NCBI GenBank assembly: GCA_011191875.1
Contig: DUFC01000034.1
Span: forward strand, 1 to 64,000
Origin: Dehalococcoidia bacterium
GTDB taxonomy: Bacteria; Chloroflexota; Dehalococcoidia; Dehalococcoidales; W498
Direction of reading: 5' to 3'
DNA length: 64,000 nucleotides
Shown: positions 59,455 to 64,000 of the stretch, one piece after another
Numbering within the stretch: the stretch's first letter is position 1
Layout of the letters: every line of letters starts with the position of its first letter
Position numbers and translations under genes: made by a program
The notes under the pieces: generated by a model
What the model saw: only the letters and a program-made list of their open reading frames with translations
The model's database searches: none
Told to the model about the DNA's origin: nothing

Positions 59455-60837
59455 CTACCTAGATGGCTCTAGCTGCTCAACCTCAAACACCCTGATTCGC
59501 TGCCTTTGAGCAAACTGCCTGGCTTCCTTGATAAGTCCGGGGACGGCAATGAAGACCTTGTCCAAGATACCTATATCGTAGGCTTTATTATCAAAATCAA
59601 ATACTTTATCTAATCCCACCGGCTCTTCCACCACCTCAACACCGATAGCAACATGATGAGTAATAATGCCATCATCCCTGGTTGCCAGTATGTCTATACT
59701 GTGTTCCGCTCCTGACCTCCCCTTCATGGTGGCATTTTCCTGTACTTCATAGCTACGCTGTTGCAAATACTCTATAAGCTGTGGCTTAGACTTGAATTCA
59801 AAGGGCTCTCTTGTTACCTCGCCTGGCAGAGGAACACTGCTAGCCAGGACTGTCTCCAAATCCTTGACCTCAAGTACCCTTATCCTCTGCTGGCCGGCAA
59901 ACTTCTCAGCTTCCTTATTTAAACCGGGGATGACAACCAGGACTTTATCATGAATACCAATATCATAAGCTTTATCATCAAAGTCAAATATCTGCTCCAA
60001 TCCTACCTTATACTCAGCTACGGCAACGCCGATAGCTACATTATAAGCAACAATGCCATCATCCCTGGTAGCCAGTATATCTATACTGTGTTCCGCCCCT
60101 GACCTCCCCTTTGTGGTGGCATTTTCCTGTACTTCGTAGCCGCGCTGTTGTAAAAACTCTGTGAGCTTTGATTTAGGCTCCAGTTCAAACTCAAGCCAGC
60201 CTCTTTTTGCCTCATTTAAACTATAAGAATAGATTTTTACTTCACTAACTCTATCCTCAGCGGTAAGTGCCGAGCATTTCAGACAGCGCCATTTTATTAC
60301 GGGTACGCTAAATACCTCATCGCAATCATGGCACTTACGTAGCAGCCCCAGGCTCTGATAGTCGGTGCCGATAGTCTTCAGCTCCTGTTGGCACTTGGGA
60401 CATATGTATTTACCCCTGGATATAAATTCCTCTTCAAGTCCAACAAATTTACAGGGAAAATGCTCGAATACCCTACCTCGGCCAATATTCCCTGAGCCAC
60501 ATTTAGGACAATGGGTAGTTGGTCTTAAACTTACTGACTGGCACTGGGGACAGCGGAGGAACTTATCAAAGAAGTCCCTTTTCAGCATGCCTTTGTCAGC
60601 CAGGGATTCCAGAACTGATAATACTTCCTCTGTCTCTATCCCCAATACTTTCTCAGCGTCTGGATAGACAAAGCCCAGCTCACTGGTGAAATCAAACGCC
60701 GGTCTAATATCAACAATCTTCCCCGCCAGTATTTCCGCCACCAGTTTCATCGCTTTTTCATTTTCCCCAAGTTCTATGGCCAGTGGTGTACCTGCTACCT
60801 CTGGGGTATCATTTATAGGTTTATTTTCTTTTACCAA
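59455..60837 (-). CDS. TackOD1-like zinc-ribbon protein with two degenerate Mrr-like domains
   Basis: About 460 residues; TTG at 60837 follows GGAGGAAGAAG, whereas the track uses a GTG 15 bases earlier. After a short helical domain, four zinc-ribbon pairs appear (CPQCQSVSLRPTTHCPKCGS, CPKCQQEL, CHDCDEVF, CLKCSAL), resembling the TackOD1 signalling-output domain. Then come two copies, about 115 residues each, of LxxYLQQRxYEVQENATxKGRSGAEHSIDILATRDDG...VAIGV. They keep GRSGAEH and IDI of an Mrr-like nuclease but lack the ExK, so they are probably binding domains. PilB has the same pair. Located between pilins and pilD, it may regulate or sense for the pilus system. Confidence 0.75.
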   Translation of the reverse strand: MVKENKPINDTPEVAGTPLAIELGENEKAMKLVAEILAGKIVDIRPAFDFTSELGFVYPDAEKVLGIETEEVLSVLESLADKGMLKRDFFDKFLRCPQCQSVSLRPTTHCPKCGSGNIGRGRVFEHFPCKFVGLEEEFISRGKYICPKCQQELKTIGTDYQSLGLLRKCHDCDEVFSVPVIKWRCLKCSALTAEDRVSEVKIYSYSLNEAKRGWLEFELEPKSKLTEFLQQRGYEVQENATTKGRSGAEHSIDILATRDDGIVAYNVAIGVAVAEYKVGLEQIFDFDDKAYDIGIHDKVLVVIPGLNKEAEKFAGQQRIRVLEVKDLETVLASSVPLPGEVTREPFEFKSKPQLIEYLQQRSYEVQENATMKGRSGAEHSIDILATRDDGIITHHVAIGVEVVEEPVGLDKVFDFDNKAYDIGILDKVFIAVPGLIKEARQFAQRQRIRVFEVEQLEPSR

Positions 60838-60973
60838 CTTCTTCCTCCACACAATTTGTTACATAACAGTGAAGCAAGTATAATTCGCTAGATTGTAAAA
60901 GTCAATATTATGTCCTCTTCTATATGATTAGTGACATATCGTTTCCTTACCTTATTACTGCGAGGCTCTTTTT

Positions 60974-61230
60974 TGTCATTACCTGTCCTTCACCCTTTGG
61001 TGAGTCCTTCACTTGCGAAGGATGAAGGATAAAGGACCTGGTAATCCCACGCTTATCCCCTTCCTCCCCTCCTCCGAGATTGCTTCGTCGCTGTGCTCCT
61101 CGCAATGACCGAATGGTGAGCGCCTGGCAATGACGAAAAGGGAAAGTAGAAGGTGTCATTGCGAGTCCTTCGTTAGAAGGACGTGGTAATCCCAGTGGTG
61201 GGGCATTCCTGGAGGTTTCTTTGGCGCTCC
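60974..61230. repeat. cluster of dispersed inverted-repeat elements before pilD
   Basis: TGTCATTACCTGTCCTTCACCCTTTGGTGAGTCCTTCACTTGCGAAGGATG..., then CTCCTCCGAGATTGCTTCGTCGCTGTGCTCCTCGCAATGACC, then TGTCATTGCGAGTCCTTCGTTAGAAGGACGTGGTAATCCCAGTGGTGGGGCATTCCTGGAGG. The rest of the gap 60853-61322 shows a TATACT box at 61289 that may serve pilD. Track ORF 60947-61393 is not a gene. Confidence 0.75.
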
Positions 61231-61322
61231 CCTTTCGCTCCGCTCTAAATCCGTGATGGGTAGAGGCAAATATATAATCCCTATTGACTATACTGCTAGA
61301 AGCATGCAAAATAGAGACCGAT

Positions 61323-62129
61323 ATGGAAGCCGTTTTTATAGTCGTTTTCATTTTATTAGGAATAACTGTGGCTAGCTTCCTAAATGTTTGCATTGACCGT
61401 TTACCCAGTAACGAGTCGCTTCTTTTCCCCGCCTCCCACTGTTCTTCTTGCCATCATCGTCTATCCATAAAAGACCTGATTCCTGTTTTTAGCTACTTAT
61501 GGCTACATGGTCGTTGTCGCTTCTGCCAGGCTCTTATTCCCAGACGCCTACTCTGGGTGGAGATTGGCACCGGGCTCTTGTTTGGTTACCTCTATTGGCA
61601 CTATGGTTTGAGCATTGAATTAGCAGTTGCTGCCTTTTACTGCTGCCTGTTCATCGTTCTTATGGTTATTGATTTGGAGCACGGGCTTATTCTCAATAAG
61701 ATAGTTTATCCGGCGGTATTAGTATGTATAATTATCAGTGTTTTTTCACCCCCGTCTGAGGTGGCTCATATTCATGGGGCAGCAGCCTTACTCCTGAGCA
61801 ACTTACCTCAGTTAGGGATTGTTCAAGCTGCTATCGGTGGCAGCATTGGACTGGTGCTGTTTTTTCTTATAGTTGTCATTTCCAAGGGGGGAATGGGTTG
61901 GGGAGATGTTAAAATGGCAGCCCTAATAGGTATAGTTACCGGCTATTTGATACCTGTTGCTATATTACTATCGGTAATTTTAGGTGGTTTTGTAGCCGTG
62001 ATTCTACTCCTGTTCAAGATAAAGAAGCGTAAGGAGGGCATCCCCTTCGGTCCCTTTCTCTCTCTAGCCACTATAGTTACCTTACTGTTTGGTGGTAACA
62101 TCCTCAACTGGTACCTGGGTCTATTTTAA
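61323..62129 (+). CDS. pilD: type IV prepilin peptidase / N-methyltransferase
   Basis: 268 residues from the ATG at 61323; the track TTG start at 61284 overlaps a TATACT box and is unlikely. The N-terminal methylase-linked part has VASFLNVCIDRLPSNES and the zinc cysteines CSSCHHRLSIKDLIPVFSYLWLHGRCRFCQALIP. The aspartyl protease Asp residues are in MVIDLEH and GGMGWGDVKMAALIG (GxGDxK). It cleaves and methylates the pilins at 51-59 kb. Confidence 0.94.
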   Translation: MEAVFIVVFILLGITVASFLNVCIDRLPSNESLLFPASHCSSCHHRLSIKDLIPVFSYLWLHGRCRFCQALIPRRLLWVEIGTGLLFGYLYWHYGLSIELAVAAFYCCLFIVLMVIDLEHGLILNKIVYPAVLVCIIISVFSPPSEVAHIHGAAALLLSNLPQLGIVQAAIGGSIGLVLFFLIVVISKGGMGWGDVKMAALIGIVTGYLIPVAILLSVILGGFVAVILLLFKIKKRKEGIPFGPFLSLATIVTLLFGGNILNWYLGLF

Positions 62130-62168
62130 CCACTATTTAACGGCTAACCTCTATTATTGACTAACCTC

Positions 62169-62212
62169 TTGACAATAACACTTGACAAAGGTAGTATAAT
62201 AGTAATAGGTTA
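62169..62212 (+). promoter_or_regulatory. promoter region of the 62237 HTH gene
   Basis: TTGACA at 62169-62174 and again at 62182-62187, TATAAT at 62195-62200, AATAGGTTA at 62204-62212. The TATAAT is 20 bases from the first TTGACA, so the true -35 is unclear. The repeated TTGAC units and AATAGGTTA may be operator parts shared with other HTH promoters in this window. Confidence 0.45.
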
Positions 62213-62236
62213 AAAGTAATAGATAGTAGGTAAATA

Positions 62237-62506
62237 ATGAGTACAGAACGTCGAAGGTCGAGCATTGAAGTAATAGCTGATATGTTACGGCTGGGTGAAG
62301 CGGGCAAGACTGAGATAATGTATAGCGCCAATATGAGCTATTTCCAATTACAGAAGTATCTCAAATTTCTGTTACAACTAGAACTAATAGATAAAGTAAC
62401 TATGGGGAATCCAAGTGTAACCTATAGAGTTACCAAGAAAGGACTCAGGCTACTAAGAAATATAGATAGTATCCTAGAAGTGCTTGAGTTAAGGGAGCAA
62501 TACTGA
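62237..62506 (+). CDS. winged-helix DNA-binding protein (archaeal-type HTH)
   Basis: 89 residues: RRSSIEVIADMLRLGEAGKTEIMYSANMSYFQLQKYLKFLLQLELIDKV...YRVTKKGLRLLRNIDSILEVLEL. This follows the winged-helix family common in archaea and Dehalococcoidia (HTH_45-like), small one-domain transcription regulators. The effector is unknown. Weak RBS GTAGGTAA before the ATG. The next gene, on the same strand, encodes an RHH-like protein. Confidence 0.82.
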   Translation: MSTERRRSSIEVIADMLRLGEAGKTEIMYSANMSYFQLQKYLKFLLQLELIDKVTMGNPSVTYRVTKKGLRLLRNIDSILEVLELREQY

Positions 62507-62657
62507 CCTTTAGGCTTTTAGAGTTTTTCAAATAAATATGGAGAGAGACAAGTAGGAGGCGTTACCAATATTTATCAGTAAGGTGGTAGCGCTAAAAATT
62601 ATCCAAAGCCTTAAAATATTACTACCGATAAAGACCAACAGTAGAGGGAGAGACTTC

Positions 62658-63014
62658 ATGAGTGAAAATAGAATGCTAATAGTGCCAACGGAGCTTGTCA
62701 ATAAGATTGATGAGAACCGTGGAGACATGAGTCAAGCTGAATTCATTGAATTTTTAATTGATAGTCAACTAAAACAGAGAGCAAAAGAACATGATGAGAA
62801 GCAGTATGCCACCAAGGACGAGATTCTTTCTTTTGAGCAGGATATAAAGAAACTCCTTAGAACTTTCCTTGACTTTTTTGTTAGCTACGGACTTGAACTG
62901 GGCAAACAATCACCAAAATCTGAGTTTGAAGAGCTAACTAGCCGACTGCATGAGCTTGAAAACGACCTAGCCCCCGAAAGCGAGGGCAAAGAGGCTAAGA
63001 TTAAATGGAAATAG
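62658..63014 (+). CDS. ribbon-helix-helix-like protein with a C-terminal coiled coil
   Basis: 118 residues from the ATG at 62658 (AGAGGGAGAGACTTC before it); the longer track start lacks an RBS. The N-terminal part MLIVPTELVNKIDENRGDMSQAEFIEFLIDSQL has the strand-helix-helix form of CopG/Arc DNA-binding proteins. The rest (KQYATKDEILSFEQDIKKLLRTFLDFFVSYGLELGK) is helical, for dimer or partner contact. It might be a regulator with the HTH protein upstream, or an orphan antitoxin. Confidence 0.65.
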   Translation: MSENRMLIVPTELVNKIDENRGDMSQAEFIEFLIDSQLKQRAKEHDEKQYATKDEILSFEQDIKKLLRTFLDFFVSYGLELGKQSPKSEFEELTSRLHELENDLAPESEGKEAKIKWK

Positions 63015-63121
63015 CTTACTAATCTTCTTAGCATCCATGAAGATTTCCCCATGAAGTCATCTTGAGCCCCTTCTTCAAAGAAGAAGGGGCTTCTAATTAT
63101 CTACAGGAGTCACCCACCCCC

Positions 63122-63290
63122 TCGTCATTACGAAGGGCATCAGCCCCGAAACAATCCCCAGGAATACCCCTACTTGTCATTGCGAGTAGTCCTTCAGTGG
63201 AAGGACGACGAAGCAATCTCGGAGGGGAGGAGGCCGGGGAATTGACACGCCCTTCATCCTTCACCCAAAGGTGAAGGACAAGCAATGACA
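63122..63290. repeat. dispersed inverted-repeat element copies
   Basis: CGTCATTACGAAGGGCATCAGCCCCGAAACAATCCCCAGGAATACCCC, then TGTCATTGCGAGTAGTCCTTCAGTGGAAGGACGACGAAGCAATCTCGG and a CCTTCACCCAAAGGTGAAGGA hairpin ending AGCAATGACA. The track ORFs at 63062 and 63097 are translations of the repeat. The gap 63015-63419 has a plus-strand stem near 63068-63091 (GCCCCTTCTTC..GAAGAAGGGGC), a likely terminator of the RHH gene. Confidence 0.75.
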
Positions 63291-63419
63291 TAAAAAAAGA
63301 GATCCGCAAGGACAGCCCCCTACTGAATAGAACATTGTTCTAGTACATAATACCTTCCCTTTACCGGCAGTACCTGTCATAGTCAAAAAGAATTTACCAG
63401 TTGGAGAAGGCAGGTCTGT

Positions 63420-63992
63420 ATGATTTATATAGTTATAGGCACCCTCGGTTTTCTGGTAATAAAATATTTTGACATTGTTTCCTTAAAAAGGATTCCATGG
63501 GCAAAGCCTTTTACCTGGATTTTAGGCAGCGGCTTACTAGCTTACTCACTTATAATGATATGTCTAGCTCCAGATAAGCTGCCGTTACCTATATGGTCAA
63601 CCTGGCTAGGCTGGACACTGTTTTCAGTATCTCTCTTTCTACTGATATATTCCCTGTTTATTAATCTCCCTTTCCGTAAGACATATATAACCTCTGGTGT
63701 CGGGGACAGGCTAGTAACAACCGGATTATATGCTCTGGTTCGCCACCCCTGGGTTCACGGCTTCACTCTCCTTCTGCTATCCCTAGTCCTGGTTTCAAGC
63801 TCAAGTCTACTACTCGTGGCTGCACCGGTATGGATCTTGTTGTATATCCTGCTGGTGTTTATTCAGGACAAGTTCTTCTTCGGCATGATGTTTGATGGCT
63901 ATGACCACTACCAACAGGAAACACCGATGCTGGTGCCCAATCAACGGAGCATAAATGCCTTCATAAACTCTCTAAAACGGTCTAAGGCCTAA
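63420..63992 (+). CDS. isoprenylcysteine carboxyl methyltransferase-like membrane protein
   Basis: 190 residues with five likely membrane spans. The C-terminal pattern GLYALVRHPWVHGFTLLLLSLVL...FIQDKFFFGMMFDGYDHYQQETPMLVP has the RHP motif and the downstream E-[D]-x6-Y-x2-Y core of ICMT/PEMT enzymes. In bacteria these use SAM to methylate lipids or unknown small molecules. The start is an ATG at 63420. No partner gene is seen before the window ends. Confidence 0.78.
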   Translation: MIYIVIGTLGFLVIKYFDIVSLKRIPWAKPFTWILGSGLLAYSLIMICLAPDKLPLPIWSTWLGWTLFSVSLFLLIYSLFINLPFRKTYITSGVGDRLVTTGLYALVRHPWVHGFTLLLLSLVLVSSSSLLLVAAPVWILLYILLVFIQDKFFFGMMFDGYDHYQQETPMLVPNQRSINAFINSLKRSKA

Positions 63993-64000
63993 AATTTGGA

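Overview
This window looks like chromosome from a bacterium of the Chloroflexota, most likely a Dehalococcoidia relative. That placement is inferred from gene content and protein character, not from a marker gene. It has moderate-to-low G+C, many excisionase-type HTH proteins, a Sec-dependent cytoplasmic formate dehydrogenase with NuoE/NuoF-like partners, DUF4349 and IPT-repeat surface proteins, a com/pil cluster without an LPS pathway, and many copies of a 'TGTCATTGCGAG...CTCGCAATGACA' inverted-repeat element. I see no rRNA, tRNA, CRISPR array, transposase or replication origin.

Layout. 1-764: 5' part of mutS, running off the window. 868-10161: after a small Cys/Trp protein gene, a leftward operon encoding NuoE-like, NuoF-GltD fusion, selenocysteine FdhA, NfnA-like and NfnB-like proteins. 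This is a probable NAD(P)-linked, possibly electron-bifurcating formate dehydrogenase; the ORF track splits fdhA at its UGA Sec codon. 10.4-16.6 kb: remA-gmk, a phosphate transporter with its DUF47 partner, and an APC permease-Usp-RCK cluster. 16.9-25.2 kb: comEA-comEC, DUF4349 lipoprotein, small housekeeping enzymes (CinA, Nudix, eIF2B-like, RNase PH). 25.2-31.1 kb: proB and proA on the minus strand, separated by about 3.5 kb holding a DUF3800 gene, a beta-class DNA methyltransferase fused to an Mrr-like nuclease, a second nuclease-like gene and an independently transcribed structured RNA. 31.5-43.2 kb: mfd, two radical SAM genes, nusB-acpP-HAD, and the yceD-rpmF-fabD operon. 43.4-63.0 kb: a long charged-helix protein, an IPT surface protein, an HTH/response-regulator pair and a type IV pilus cluster (pilB, pilC, three pseudopilin-like genes, pilO-like, a pilM-pilN fusion, pilT, two pilins, pilD). 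The cluster is punctuated by repeat clusters, a hicBA toxin-antitoxin pair and a zinc-ribbon protein that shares an unusual duplicated domain with PilB.

The most interesting items are: (1) the small RNA with a perfect TTGACA-17-TATAAT promoter and a four-helix fold beside the DUF3800 gene, inside what looks like an interrupted proBA operon; (2) the Sec-FdhA/NuoEF-GltD/Nfn operon; (3) degenerate Mrr-like domain pairs shared by PilB and a TackOD1-like zinc-ribbon protein; (4) HTH paralogues whose promoters share an AATAGGT motif, with a perfect palindrome of that motif before the neighbouring response regulator. All functional statements are read from sequence and family knowledge; no searches were run.
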